Shown here: positions 8,614 through 17,409 of the stretch, one piece after another
Layout of the letters: the number at the start of each line of letters is the position of its first letter
Numbering within the stretch: the stretch's first letter is position 1
Source: Flavobacteriaceae bacterium UBA6231
Lineage (GTDB): Bacteria; Bacteroidota; Bacteroidia; Flavobacteriales; Flavobacteriaceae
DNA: 55,577 nucleotides
Assembly (NCBI GenBank): GCA_002441545.1
Contig: DJWL01000010.1
Coordinates: 1-55,577 of the forward strand
Direction of reading: 5' to 3'
Made by a program: the position numbers and the translations under genes
The notes under the pieces: generated by a model
Told to the model about the DNA's origin: nothing
Database searches by the model: none
What the model saw: the letters and a program-made list of their open reading frames with translations, nothing else

Positions 8614-9291
8614 TTATTCACCTAATAAATCTGGTCGGCGTTCTTTGGTTCTTTGGTAAGCTTGTTCTTCACGCCATTTTTCTATTTCGGGTAGGTTCCC
8701 ACTAAACAACAATTCTGGTACTTTCATTCCTTTGTATTCTCTTGGTTTTGTATAAATGGGAGGAGCTAATAAATTATCTTGAAACGAATCTGTTAAGGCA
8801 GAAGTTTCATTACCTAAAACACCAGGGATTAAACGTATAATTGCATCACAAAATACGGCAGCTGCTAATTCTCCACCGGATAATACATAATCACCAATAG
8901 ATATTTCTCTCGTTATATAATGGTCACGCACACGTTGGTCTACACCTTTATAATGCCCGCAAAGAATTATAATGTTTTCTTTTAGTGAGATTTGGTTTGC
9001 AATACTTTGTTTTAAGGTCTCTCCATCAGGTGTCATGTAAATGACTTCATCATAATTTCGTTCTGATTTTAATGCAGAAATGCATTTATCAATAGGCTCA
9101 ATCATCATCACCATGCCTGCACCACCACCAAACTGGGTATCATCAACAGATTTATAATTATCAGAAGTAAAATCACGCAAGTTGTGAAAGTATACTTCTA
9201 CCAAATTAGCTTCAATGGCACGTTTTAAAATAGAAGCTTCAAACGGGCTTTTTAGTAATTCTGGTAAAACGGTAATAATGTCTATGCGCAT
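8614..9291 (-). CDS. trmD: tRNA (guanine(37)-N1)-methyltransferase
   Basis: Methylates N1 of G37 next to the anticodon using SAM, preventing frameshifts. The 225-residue SPOUT-family protein has MRIDIITVLPELL at the start, FGGGAGMVM (substrate loop), LCGHYKGVDQRV, ISIGDYVLSGGELA and the C-terminal WREEQAYQRTKERRPDLL. Length matches the family (220-250). The start ATG lies 18 nt after an exact -7 element. It precedes rplS, an order conserved widely in bacteria. Confidence 0.97.
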   Translation of the reverse strand: MRIDIITVLPELLKSPFEASILKRAIEANLVEVYFHNLRDFTSDNYKSVDDTQFGGGAGMVMMIEPIDKCISALKSERNYDEVIYMTPDGETLKQSIANQISLKENIIILCGHYKGVDQRVRDHYITREISIGDYVLSGGELAAAVFCDAIIRLIPGVLGNETSALTDSFQDNLLAPPIYTKPREYKGMKVPELLFSGNLPEIEKWREEQAYQRTKERRPDLLGE

Positions 9292-9309
9292 GATGTATTT
9301 ACTAGACTA

Positions 9310-9317
9310 CAAAGATA
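9310..9317 (-). promoter_or_regulatory. -7 element TATCTTTG upstream of trmD
   Basis: Exact TAnnTTTG match on the minus strand, ending 18 nt before the trmD ATG. The -33 region is not recognisable. Confidence 0.5.
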
Positions 9318-9405
9318 AATGAATTGTTTGGTTTTGCTAAGACGTTTTTGAAACGACATATAAAAGCTGGTAAAAATTCTTATAAAGCAATACACCTTAA
9401 TCTTT

Positions 9406-9442
9406 TGTAAACAAAAAATCCACAAATTTACTTGCGGATTTT
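9406..9442 (-). terminator. Intrinsic terminator of the coiled-coil protein gene
   Basis: Minus-strand hairpin AAAATCCGCAA/TTGTGGATTTT (one G-U) with loop GTAAA, running into six T. It separates the gene at 9465-10100 from trmD. Confidence 0.8.
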
Positions 9443-9464
9443 AAATATTTTATATCATTAAAAA

Positions 9465-10100
9465 TCATTTATTTCCTTTTGTTACTTTTTGTTTGTTTAT
9501 TTCATCTTGTAATTGGCGTCTTACTTTTTGCTCGCGTTCTAGTGCTGTTTTACGGTGTTCTTCAAATTCTTCTTCAATTTCAGAAAGCGCCTTTTTGGCA
9601 TCTTTAGTAATGGTATTACTATTTTTAAATTTATATATGAAGAATAATAGAAATCCTAATAACCCAGCAATAATAATCCACATAAGTATATTATAACCAG
9701 TTTTACTCATTTGTAAGCCAAATAATGACATACTGTCTTTTTCTGATTTGGTTTTATCTAAATCGCTTTCCGTATTTGTAAGGTTGGTTTTTAAATCGGT
9801 TATTTCTTTTGCTTGAGTCTTAACGATAGCTTGTGTATCTGTTAAATCTTTATGTAGTGTTTTTAATGAATCAATAACGTGAGACTTTAAAGTTAGAATC
9901 ATATTAAGTTTTACAGCTTCATACATTTCACCGTTTGTACCCTTAAAATTACCAGATTTTTTAAGAAGATATTCAAATTGATTATTAATGGTGCCACTAT
10001 CTAATGAAAGGGTTTCTTCTTCTTGAGTTGTTTGTGCAAAAGACGTTAGTGTACAAACTGAAAAAAGAACAATAACGGCTAATGATTTTATGTAATTCAT
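9465..10100 (-). CDS. Membrane-anchored coiled-coil protein of unknown function
   Basis: A 211-residue protein with a signal peptide (1-23, ending TSFAQ), a helical region with a likely coiled coil (about 70-125, rich in K, T, D, L), one membrane segment (about 134-155), and a charged cytoplasmic helix (about 160-211) with EIEEEFEEHRKTALEREQK. Homologues next to trmD in flavobacteria are often mislabelled as a tRNA methyltransferase because of this neighbour; nothing in the sequence supports that. The function is unknown. Two coiled coils on either side of the membrane suggest a scaffold or spacer role, which is inference. Confidence 0.75.
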   Translation of the reverse strand: MNYIKSLAVIVLFSVCTLTSFAQTTQEEETLSLDSGTINNQFEYLLKKSGNFKGTNGEMYEAVKLNMILTLKSHVIDSLKTLHKDLTDTQAIVKTQAKEITDLKTNLTNTESDLDKTKSEKDSMSLFGLQMSKTGYNILMWIIIAGLLGFLLFFIYKFKNSNTITKDAKKALSEIEEEFEEHRKTALEREQKVRRQLQDEINKQKVTKGNK

Positions 10101-10173
10101 GTTAGAATTGGTTAAGTTAGACTATTTGATTACGAAGTTAAAAAATAATGTTTAGTATTACTCTTAAATTTAA

Positions 10174-10199
10174 CAAAAAGCCTCATTTAATGAGGCTTA
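10174..10199 (-). terminator. Intrinsic terminator of gap
   Basis: Minus-strand hairpin AAGCCTCATT/AATGAGGCTT followed by TTTTTG, 36 bp after the gap stop codon. Confidence 0.85.
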
Positions 10200-10234
10200 A
10201 ATATATACGAAATAATTAAAATTTTGGATTATTA

Positions 10235-11683
10235 TTAATAATATGTATAACGTCTAACCTTTGAAATATATTTTGCAAGTCTTATAACTTGATGACTATA
10301 ACCATATTCATTATCATACCAAATATAAAGAACAATGTTTTTGCCATCTGCTCTTACAATAGTTGCCTTACTGTCATAAATAGACGGTGCAGAGCTTCCA
10401 ACAATATCACTCGATACTAATTCGTCACTCAATTCATATTTTATTTGTTCTACTAAGTCCCCTTCAAGAGCATATTTTTTTAATATAGTATTAATTCCAG
10501 AAATGGACGTAATATTCTCTAATTCTAAATTTAAAATGGCTAATGAACCATTAGGAACTGGAACCCGAATTGCGTTTGATGTTAATTTACCTTCTAAAGT
10601 AGGTAAAGCTTTTGCAACGGCACTTCCAGCACCAGTCTCAGTAATAACCATATTTAAACCTGCAGCACGACCTCGACGATATTTTTTATGGTAATTATCA
10701 ACTAAATTCTGATCATTGGTATAGGCGTGAATTGTTTCTAAATGACCACTTTTTACTCCAAAAGAATCTTCAACAACTTTTAGAACAGGAGTGATGGCAT
10801 TAGTTGTGCATGAAGCTGCCGAAAAAATATTCACCGTATCAGGATTATACTCTAAATGATTAACGCCATGAACAATGTTAGGGACTCCTTTTCCAGGAGC
10901 AGTAAGCAATACTTTATCGACACCTTTTGATTTTAAGTGACGGCTTAAAGCCTCTTTGTCTCTAAAAGCTCCTGTATTGTCAATTACTAAAGCCTTGGTT
11001 ATGTTATAAAGCGTATAATTGATATCTTCAGGTTGATTAGCTGATATTATATGAACTGTAGTGCCATTAATTATTAAAGCATTTTTGTTAGTATCAACAG
11101 AAACAGTTCCTGAAAAATCACCATGTACAGAATCATTTCGTAACAAAGCGGCTCTTTTTTCAAGGGTTACTCCATCTGAATTACCACGTATTACAATAGC
11201 ACGTAAACGTAACTGACTGCCTTTTCCTGTTCTTGCCATTAATTCGCGAGCTACTAATCTTCCAATCCTGCCAAAACCATATAAGACGACGTCTTTAGGC
11301 TGAATTTCAGCATTTTTATTTGCGTCTTTTAGTTTCCTGGCAACAAAAGCTGTTGCATTTGTGTATTTACCACTTTCTAAATGAAATTCATAGGTAAGCT
11401 TACCAATGTCTAATTTTGCAGGTGGGATATCAAGAGTTTTAATGGCTTGAGCAATTTCAACAGAATCAAATATTGAAATAGGCTTTTGAACAAATTTGCC
11501 TGCATATTCATGTAGGTTGATAATCTGGCTTACATTTCTATCAATTAATTGATTTCTAAAAATCACCAATTCAATAGATTTGTCATACCAAAGATCACTT
11601 ACAATTTTAATAAATTCTACAGTTGCCTTTCGTCTGTCTGCTTGAAAAATTAGTTCTTTTTCATAAGTTTCGTTAAAACTCAT
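10235..11683 (-). CDS. gap: Glyceraldehyde-3-phosphate dehydrogenase, long form
   Basis: Oxidises glyceraldehyde-3-phosphate to 1,3-bisphosphoglycerate with NAD(P)+ in glycolysis or the reverse in gluconeogenesis. The 482-residue protein has a GAPDH core from about residue 130: GFGRIGR (136-142, nucleotide binding), SAASCTTNA with catalytic C292, and H319 in TIHAYTNDQ. The first 130 residues form a helical N-terminal extension absent from the usual 335-residue enzymes, but known in Bacteroidota long-form GAPDH. ATG 11683 (MSFNETYEKEL) was preferred over a frame extending 13 codons further. Cofactor preference cannot be told. Single-gene unit with -7 element and terminator. Confidence 0.93.
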   Translation of the reverse strand: MSFNETYEKELIFQADRRKATVEFIKIVSDLWYDKSIELVIFRNQLIDRNVSQIINLHEYAGKFVQKPISIFDSVEIAQAIKTLDIPPAKLDIGKLTYEFHLESGKYTNATAFVARKLKDANKNAEIQPKDVVLYGFGRIGRLVARELMARTGKGSQLRLRAIVIRGNSDGVTLEKRAALLRNDSVHGDFSGTVSVDTNKNALIINGTTVHIISANQPEDINYTLYNITKALVIDNTGAFRDKEALSRHLKSKGVDKVLLTAPGKGVPNIVHGVNHLEYNPDTVNIFSAASCTTNAITPVLKVVEDSFGVKSGHLETIHAYTNDQNLVDNYHKKYRRGRAAGLNMVITETGAGSAVAKALPTLEGKLTSNAIRVPVPNGSLAILNLELENITSISGINTILKKYALEGDLVEQIKYELSDELVSSDIVGSSAPSIYDSKATIVRADGKNIVLYIWYDNEYGYSHQVIRLAKYISKVRRYTYY

Positions 11684-11719
11684 AATACAAAATAGTTTAG
11701 TTTGTTTTTTAAATTTTTG

Positions 11720-11727
11720 CAAAAATA
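11720..11727 (-). promoter_or_regulatory. -7 element TATTTTTG upstream of gap
   Basis: Exact TAnnTTTG match on the minus strand, 36 nt before the gap ATG. A TTTG occurs only 8 nt upstream, so no properly spaced -33 is seen. Confidence 0.5.
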
Positions 11728-11761
11728 CTTTATTTCAAACGTTTTCGTAGAGCATTTGACC

Positions 11762-11798
11762 AAAAAATAAACCTCTTTAAAATTAACTAAAGAGGTTT
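11762..11798 (-). terminator. Intrinsic terminator of degP
   Basis: Minus-strand 11-bp stem AAACCTCTTTA/TAAAGAGGTTT with an 8-nt loop, followed by ATTTTTT. It lies 26 bp after the degP stop codon. Confidence 0.85.
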
Positions 11799-11823
11799 AA
11801 ATTGATAAAATTAATACAGTTAT

Positions 11824-13227
11824 TTATCTAAAGTTATATCGTTCTTTTTCTCCGTTTGTATTTATAAGTTCAATTCTTAGAGATTCATATGAAGACTTGT
11901 CTTTTAAAATATTTTGAGCGTCTTCAATTGTTTTTATTTTAACATCATTAATCGATGTTATTATGGAACCTTCTTCAACACCATTATTTCTCCAATAATC
12001 GGCATATTTAGTGTCAAGCTGCACAATTTTAATACCATTAGAAGCTTTTAATTTCTTTAAATCTTCTGGTTTGGCATTTTTTACTTGTCCAACAAGAGGC
12101 AGGCTTATCGTGTTGTTTTTAAATAATGTTACAGGAATTGTTTTTATAGAACCATCTCTGGAAATGGTTAAACTTACCACATCGTTAGGCCTTTTTGCGT
12201 TTAAATGTCCAGTTAAATCTGAAAATTTTGACACTTTAATATTATCGATTTCTTTAATAATGTCTCCTTTATGGATTCCTGCTTTTTCAGCTCCTGAATC
12301 TTCAACCACGCTGTCAACATAAACACCTTCAGTATCATTAACGCCAATTTTTTCGGCAATACCGCTATTTAATGCACCTCCGGTAATACCTAAAATTCCA
12401 TTTTGAACATTGCCATATTCCATAATGTCTTCTATGATCTTTCTGGCAATATTACTTGGAACAGCAAAAGAATACCCAATATAAGATCCTGTTTGTGACG
12501 AAATGGCGGTATTGATTCCTATGAGTTCGCCGTTTGTATTTATTAAGGCTCCACCAGAATTTCCAGGGTTTACAGCAGCATCAGTTTGAATGAAAGACTG
12601 TGTATTACTTCCCGATAAATCTCTTGATTTAGCACTTATTATACCAGCAGTTACAGTAGAAGTTAAATTAAACGGATTTCCAACAGCCAAAACCCATTCA
12701 CCTATTTTTGCTTGATCTGAATCGCCAAAAGTAGCATAAGGTAATTTTTCATCGGCTTCTATTTTTAAAAGAGCGATATCTGTTTTTGGGTCAGAACCTA
12801 TAATTTTAGCCGAATATGTTTTGTTGCTATTTAAGGTAACCGATAGTTCTTGCGAATTATCAATAACATGATTATTAGTTACAATATATCCATCAGCGGT
12901 AATGATAACTCCAGAACCAGTTCCTATATGAGCACGTTGTTGTCGTCTGCCATAAAATAAGTCTTCTAAGGTCATTTCTCCAGAGCTTACAGCTAAATTT
13001 TTAACATGCACGACAGTATTTATGCTATTTTCGGCAGCAATTGTTAAATCTGGCATCTCGTAATTGTTCTTTAAATTACTTACATTATTTGTCGTCAGAA
13101 AGTTTGGCTGCGATTCAGTAGTAGTTAAAACAATATTCTTATTTTCTTCTAAAAATAATTTGTAAGCACCTAGTGTTACAAGTCCACCTATTGCTGACAC
13201 AAATACTAATGTTAAAATCTTCTTCAT
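11824..13227 (-). CDS. degP: Do/DegP/HtrA family periplasmic serine endopeptidase
   Basis: Degrades misfolded envelope proteins in the periplasm. The 467-residue protein has an N-terminal signal or anchor segment (about 4-25) and a trypsin-like domain with the full triad: H120 in TNNHVID, D150 in PKTDIALL, S224 in NPGNSGGAL. A first PDZ domain (about 270-365) contains GIHKGDIIKEIDN, and a second divergent PDZ (about 375-465) contains GVEEGSIITSINDVKI. ATG 13227 (MKKILTLVF) is chosen; a TTG three codons upstream is possible. It is divergent from dapF across a 147-bp gap that holds three TTTTAACG repeats. Confidence 0.94.
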   Translation of the reverse strand: MKKILTLVFVSAIGGLVTLGAYKLFLEENKNIVLTTTESQPNFLTTNNVSNLKNNYEMPDLTIAAENSINTVVHVKNLAVSSGEMTLEDLFYGRRQQRAHIGTGSGVIITADGYIVTNNHVIDNSQELSVTLNSNKTYSAKIIGSDPKTDIALLKIEADEKLPYATFGDSDQAKIGEWVLAVGNPFNLTSTVTAGIISAKSRDLSGSNTQSFIQTDAAVNPGNSGGALINTNGELIGINTAISSQTGSYIGYSFAVPSNIARKIIEDIMEYGNVQNGILGITGGALNSGIAEKIGVNDTEGVYVDSVVEDSGAEKAGIHKGDIIKEIDNIKVSKFSDLTGHLNAKRPNDVVSLTISRDGSIKTIPVTLFKNNTISLPLVGQVKNAKPEDLKKLKASNGIKIVQLDTKYADYWRNNGVEEGSIITSINDVKIKTIEDAQNILKDKSSYESLRIELINTNGEKERYNFR

Positions 13228-13292
13228 AATTTTCAATTTAGGTTTGAATGAATAACGATTAAAATTAAATATTTATTGAATGGATTATTTTC

Positions 13293-13322
13293 TTTTAACG
13301 ATTTTTAACGTCAGTTTTAACG
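13293..13322 (+). repeat. Three direct TTTTAACG repeats in the degP-dapF intergenic region
   Basis: TTTTAACG occurs at 13293-13300, 13303-13310 and 13315-13322, so starts are 10 and 12 bp apart, near one helical turn. A degenerate fourth (TTTAACAA) follows at about 13327. Seen from degP they read CGTTAAAA. They could be binding sites for a regulator of either divergent gene. Confidence 0.4.
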
Positions 13323-13357
13323 ACTATTTAACAACTTAAAAAACGATTTAATATTTA

Positions 13358-13365
13358 TATATTTG
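13358..13365 (+). promoter_or_regulatory. -7 element TATATTTG upstream of dapF
   Basis: Exact TAnnTTTG match ending 9 nt before the dapF ATG. This leaves a leader of only a few nucleotides. No -33 TTTG at 19-21 nt. Confidence 0.5.
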
Positions 13366-13374
13366 TGGCTAATT

Positions 13375-14148
13375 ATGCAACAGACATTTTATAAATATCA
13401 GGGAACCGGAAATGATTTTGTGATGATTGATAATCGTCAGGAAACATTTGATAAAAACAATACCAAACATATTGCTTTTTTGTGCAACAGACGTTTTGGT
13501 ATAGGTGCAGACGGACTTATTTTATTAGAAAACCACAAAGACATAGATTTTAAAATGGTTTACTATAATGCCGATGGAAGTGAAAGTACTATGTGTGGAA
13601 ATGGAGGACGTTGTTTGGTTGCCTTTGCAAAACAATTAGGAATTATTAAAGATAAAGCCACTTTTCTAGCTATTGATGGTTTGCATCAAGCCGAAATTGA
13701 AAATGGTATTGTAAAATTGCAAATGCAAGATGTAGCAACTATTGAAAGACATCCAAAACATGTATTTTTAAATACAGGTTCTCCACATCATGTGCAATTT
13801 GAAGAGCAAATAGAAAATTTTGATATAAAAAATTTAGGAGCTAAAATTCGATACGGTTCACCTTATAATGAAGCAGGAAGTAATGTGAATTTTGTTAAAA
13901 AAATATCTGAAGCAACATTTGCTGTTAGAACGTACGAACGTGGTGTTGAAGATGAAACACTATCTTGTGGAACAGGAGTTACGGCTGTTGCTCTAGCTAT
14001 GAACTATATTGGTGAAACCAGTCAAAATCTGGTAACCTTACAAACTCAAGGAGGCAATTTAAATGTGTCATTTGAAAAAGAAGGTGATTTGTATAAAAAT
14101 GTTTGGTTAATTGGACCAGCTAAGTTTGTTTATAAAGGCAATATATGA
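13375..14148 (+). CDS. dapF: Diaminopimelate epimerase
   Basis: Converts LL- to meso-diaminopimelate, the peptidoglycan crosslinker and lysine precursor. The 257-residue protein has both half-sites: C74 in MCGNGGRC and C198 in LSCGTGVTA, the general acid/base pair of the cofactor-independent racemase. GTGNDFVMIDN near the start and FGIGADG are also family blocks. ATG 13375 gives the canonical N-terminus; a TTG four codons earlier is ignored. First gene of an operon with a GNAT, mltG and DUF2279. dapA lies elsewhere in this window (31241). Confidence 0.96.
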   Translation: MQQTFYKYQGTGNDFVMIDNRQETFDKNNTKHIAFLCNRRFGIGADGLILLENHKDIDFKMVYYNADGSESTMCGNGGRCLVAFAKQLGIIKDKATFLAIDGLHQAEIENGIVKLQMQDVATIERHPKHVFLNTGSPHHVQFEEQIENFDIKNLGAKIRYGSPYNEAGSNVNFVKKISEATFAVRTYERGVEDETLSCGTGVTAVALAMNYIGETSQNLVTLQTQGGNLNVSFEKEGDLYKNVWLIGPAKFVYKGNI

Positions 14149-14669
14149 TTACACTAAAAGGTAAAAACATCTATTTACGCGCTTTAGAACCAGAGGATTT
14201 AGAGTTTATTCATACCATTGAAAACGATGAATCGCTTTGGGAACTTAGTAATACCATTATGCCTTATTCTAAATTTTTAATTAAACAATATTTAGAACAT
14301 TCTCATAAAGATATTTTTGAAGTTAAACAACTACGATTGGTAATATCAAATTATTGTGATAAACCAATAGGGATGATAGATTTGTTTGATTTTGATTTTA
14401 AAAATAGTAGAGCTGGAGTAGGTATTTTGGTTAGAGATATTATCGATCGACAATTGGGTTACGGTAGTGAGGCATTGCAATTATTAATTAATTATAGTTT
14501 TACACATTTAGGGTTACATCAATTATATTGTAATATTTCAGAAGAAAATCAGGCAAGCATCAAGTTGTTTACAAGTCAAGGTTTTCAAAAAATAGGCCTT
14601 AAGAAAGATTGGAACTATGTTAATGGAGATTTTAAAAATGAATACTTATTTCAGTTATTAAATAAATAA
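14145..14669 (+). CDS. GNAT family N-acetyltransferase (RimJ/RimL-like)
   Basis: A 174-residue single GNAT domain of the Acetyltransf_3 type. It begins LKGKNIYLRALEPEDLEF, has the acetyl-CoA loop in RQLGYGSEAL (Q/RxxGxG/A), and ends with the ENQASIKLFTSQGFQKIG block typical of ribosomal-protein or spermidine acetyltransferases. The substrate is unknown. The ATG overlaps the dapF stop (ATGA), implying coupling; mltG follows with no gap. Confidence 0.85.
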   Translation: MITLKGKNIYLRALEPEDLEFIHTIENDESLWELSNTIMPYSKFLIKQYLEHSHKDIFEVKQLRLVISNYCDKPIGMIDLFDFDFKNSRAGVGILVRDIIDRQLGYGSEALQLLINYSFTHLGLHQLYCNISEENQASIKLFTSQGFQKIGLKKDWNYVNGDFKNEYLFQLLNK

Positions 14670-15713
14670 ATGTACATCAAAAAAATTCTTACTGTCATTG
14701 CACTTTTAGGTTTAGTAGTAGCCGCTTATTTTTCTTATTTTGTATATAGTGCGATGTTTAAACCTAATACGGCATTTAATAATGAAAGTGCATTTATTTA
14801 TATTCCTACTAATGCTACTTATGAAAATGTAAGAGAGCAACTTTTACCTCTTTTAAAAGACATTGATAAGTTTGATGCCCTTGCGGAGCAAAAAAAATAT
14901 GTCACCAACATAAAAGCAGGACGATATATTATTAAGAAAGGGATGAATAATAATGATATTATTAATTCTATACGAAGTAATAATGTTCCAATTAAAATTT
15001 CTTTTAACAATCAGGAAACAATTGAAAAACTTGCTGGACGTATCGGTTCACAAATGGAAGCAGACAGTTTGAAATTAGTACAAACTATGTTTGATGAATC
15101 GTTTTTAAGTAAGAATAATTTTAATAAAGCAACAGCTTTAGGAATGTACATACCTAATAGCTATGAGTTTTTCTGGAACACTTCTGCAGAACAATTTAGA
15201 GACCGTATGCTAAAAGAGTATAAACGTTTTTGGACAGATGTCAGATTAGAAAAAGCCAAATCTATTAACCTCAGTCCTTCACAGGTTATAGCTTTAGCCT
15301 CAATTGTATACGAGGAATCTAAAAAGGCAGATGAACAACCCATCATTGCTGGAGTATATTTAAACAGATTGAAAGTTGGAATGCCGCTACAAGCCGATCC
15401 AACTATTAAATTTGCAGCATATCAATTGCCAGAGAATAAAAACAGTGTTATTAAACGGGTTTTAAATATCCATAAAGAAATTGATTCTCCTTATAATACA
15501 TATAAATATTCTGGATTGCCACCTGGGCTTATTACTATGCCAGATGTTTCTGCAATTGATGCAGTTTTAAATTATGAAAAACATGGGTATTATTATTTTG
15601 CTGCAGATGTAAATAAATTAGGATACCATAAGTTTGCAAAAACTTTAGCTCAGCATAATGTTAATGCCAGAGAATATCAAAGATATCTATCATCACAAGG
15701 CATAAGAAAATAG
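14670..15713 (+). CDS. mltG: Endolytic transglycosylase MltG
   Basis: Cleaves nascent glycan strands at the inner membrane, setting strand length. The 347-residue protein has one N-terminal membrane segment (about 7-29), a LysM-like region (about 40-110) and a YceG domain. Its signature reads ALASIVYEES (208-217) followed by KPIIAGVYLNRL-like sequence and MPLQADPTIKFA. The catalytic glutamate is probably E215 or E216; alignment with the E. coli residue is uncertain by one position. It starts directly after the preceding stop codon. Length matches the family. Confidence 0.94.
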   Translation: MYIKKILTVIALLGLVVAAYFSYFVYSAMFKPNTAFNNESAFIYIPTNATYENVREQLLPLLKDIDKFDALAEQKKYVTNIKAGRYIIKKGMNNNDIINSIRSNNVPIKISFNNQETIEKLAGRIGSQMEADSLKLVQTMFDESFLSKNNFNKATALGMYIPNSYEFFWNTSAEQFRDRMLKEYKRFWTDVRLEKAKSINLSPSQVIALASIVYEESKKADEQPIIAGVYLNRLKVGMPLQADPTIKFAAYQLPENKNSVIKRVLNIHKEIDSPYNTYKYSGLPPGLITMPDVSAIDAVLNYEKHGYYYFAADVNKLGYHKFAKTLAQHNVNAREYQRYLSSQGIRK

Positions 15714-15715
15714 GT

Positions 15716-16624
15716 TTGAATTTTAAACTTAAATATTTTTCACTCCTATTTTTTGTATCAGCAATAACTTTTTCACAATCAAAGCTTAATTCATTTTTAA
15801 AACCAAGTGACACTTTAAATAAGTCAAGGCAAAAAGCACTATTTATTTCTGAAGCATCACTTGTTGGAGTTACACTTATTGGTTTAAACCAATTATGGTA
15901 TGCTGATTATGATAAATCTAAATTCCATACTATAAATGATAATGATGAGTGGATGCAAATGGATAAATTTGGTCATCTTTTTTCTTCTTACCAATTAGGA
16001 CGAATTGGTGCAGATGCTCTCAATTGGAGTGGTGTAAGTAAAAAAAAACAGCTTATTTATGGTTCTACCTTAGGTTTTGGTTTTCTAACTACTGTTGAAA
16101 TTTTTGATGGTTTTTCAAAAGAATGGGGCTTTTCATGGGGCGATGTATTAGCAAATGGATTAGGCACAACTTTGTATGTTGGTCAAGAATTATTGTGGGA
16201 AGAACAGCGTATTTCTATAAAATTTTCATTTCATCAAACAAAATATGCATTACAAAGCCCAGATAAATTAGGTAAAAGTTTTCAAGAACAACTTTTGAAG
16301 GACTATAATGGTCAAACATATTGGTTAAGTGCCAATCTTCACTCTTTTTTTAAGGAAAGTAAATTTCCAAAATGGATTAACATTGCCTTTGGTTACGGGG
16401 CAAGCGGCATGTTAAATGGAAGTAAAGATATTGACAATCAGTTGTTAACAAATAATGATAGGTACCATCAATATTATTTAAGTTTTGATGTAAATTTGAA
16501 AAACATCAAAACAGATTCACATTTTTTGAAAACTATTTTGAGTGTTTTTAATAGCATTAAAGTACCATTTCCTACCCTAGAATTAAGCAATAAAAGGTGT
16601 GTATTTCATCTATTGTACTATTAA
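15716..16624 (+). CDS. DUF2279 family protein (YfiM-like)
   Basis: A 302-residue protein with a signal peptide (1-20, ending ITFSQS) and two or three hydrophobic helices (about 45-65, 112-130, 150-165). It has DUF2279 features such as MDKFGHLFSSYQLGR and GFSKEWGFSWGDVLANGLGT. The function is unknown; conserved H and D residues near the membrane may be catalytic. The start is TTG at 15716, 2 bp after mltG. No ATG occurs before residue 79, and the TTG is needed for the signal peptide, so a rare start is very likely. Last gene of the dapF operon. Confidence 0.82.
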   Translation: MNFKLKYFSLLFFVSAITFSQSKLNSFLKPSDTLNKSRQKALFISEASLVGVTLIGLNQLWYADYDKSKFHTINDNDEWMQMDKFGHLFSSYQLGRIGADALNWSGVSKKKQLIYGSTLGFGFLTTVEIFDGFSKEWGFSWGDVLANGLGTTLYVGQELLWEEQRISIKFSFHQTKYALQSPDKLGKSFQEQLLKDYNGQTYWLSANLHSFFKESKFPKWINIAFGYGASGMLNGSKDIDNQLLTNNDRYHQYYLSFDVNLKNIKTDSHFLKTILSVFNSIKVPFPTLELSNKRCVFHLLYY

Positions 16625-16646
16625 AAAATACACATAATCGATTAAT

Positions 16647-16677
16647 TTTGAATTAATTAAAAAAATGTCTAATTTTG
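16647..16677 (+). promoter_or_regulatory. Full promoter TTTG-N19-TAATTTTG
   Basis: -33 TTTG (16647-16650), 19-nt spacer, -7 TAATTTTG (16670-16677): an exact match to the Bacteroidota housekeeping promoter. It drives the gene at 16736. The predicted transcript begins at the hairpin with T-tract at 16681-16705. Confidence 0.75.
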
Positions 16678-16680
16678 CAC

Positions 16681-16705
16681 GCTGAAATTTTCAGGCTTTT
16701 TTTTT
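16681..16705 (+). terminator. Hairpin with nine-T tract right after the 16647 promoter
   Basis: GCTGAA/TTCAG(G)C hairpin with a 3-nt loop followed by nine T. It may terminate readthrough from the DUF2279 gene (57 bp upstream). It also lies in the first 30 nt of the new transcript, where it could cause early pausing. The stem is short, so strength is uncertain. Confidence 0.5.
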
Positions 16706-16735
16706 GTTAAAATATGCTGAAGAAATTTAAACATT

Positions 16736-17401
16736 ATGAAAAAAAATATTGCAAGTTATTTAATAGTATCGCTTACAATATGCATTTTATTGTATGTTTC
16801 GCTTTCATCAAATAAAGCGATTGATTCAAGCAAGTATTCTACAGCCGGTTTAGTGTTAAATTACACGGTAAGCCAAGATGCAAGTACTAAAACTAGTGAC
16901 TTAGCATTGTTGAACGCAAACAAATCATATTCACCTTTTTTGGGAAAATCATTTGTAGGATTTAAAGAAGCTTTAGCTTTTAAAGAGTCTCGAGGAGATT
17001 ATTTTACTGTAAATACTTTAGGGTATTTAGGTAAATATCAATTTGGAAAGGCTACCTTAAAGCTGATTGGAATTCATGATTCTGAAGAATTTTTGAAAGA
17101 TCCTGAGCTTCAAGAACGTGCTTTTATTGCTAATGCAGAACGTAATAAGTGGATTTTAAGACGAGATATTAAAAATTTTGTTGGTAAGAAAATAAATGGA
17201 ATCACTATTACAGAATCTGGTATTTTAGCCGCAGCCCATTTAGCTGGTGCTGGTAGCGTGAAAGATTATTTAAGAAGTTATGGAACTGAAAATTTTGAAG
17301 ATGCTTATGGTACCACTATTGAGTATTATATGAAAAAGTTTTCTGGTTACGATACGTCTTTTTTGAAGCCAAATAAAAACGCAAAAGCAACTTCAGTTTA
17401 A
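16736..17401 (+). CDS. Lysozyme-like (transglycosylase SLT-type) envelope protein
   Basis: A 221-residue protein with an N-terminal signal anchor (about 6-25) and a compact lysozyme-like domain (about 72-200). FKEALAFKESRGDY has the SLT-type ESRG motif with a likely catalytic E84, followed by LGYLGKYQFG, which resembles the family's glycine-glutamine motif. Homologues are commonly labelled peptidoglycan-binding or LysM protein, although I see no LysM domain. The likely role is peptidoglycan cleavage in the periplasm. It is a single gene with a full promoter and converges on the RsmI-like gene with 8 bp between. Confidence 0.7.
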   Translation: MKKNIASYLIVSLTICILLYVSLSSNKAIDSSKYSTAGLVLNYTVSQDASTKTSDLALLNANKSYSPFLGKSFVGFKEALAFKESRGDYFTVNTLGYLGKYQFGKATLKLIGIHDSEEFLKDPELQERAFIANAERNKWILRRDIKNFVGKKINGITITESGILAAAHLAGAGSVKDYLRSYGTENFEDAYGTTIEYYMKKFSGYDTSFLKPNKNAKATSV

Positions 17402-17409
17402 AAAAACAA

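Noticed and set aside
9465..10100. A second tRNA (guanine-N1)-methyltransferase
   Set aside because: The protein has a signal peptide, a coiled coil and a membrane helix, and no SPOUT motifs; the label seen on homologues is a neighbour artefact.
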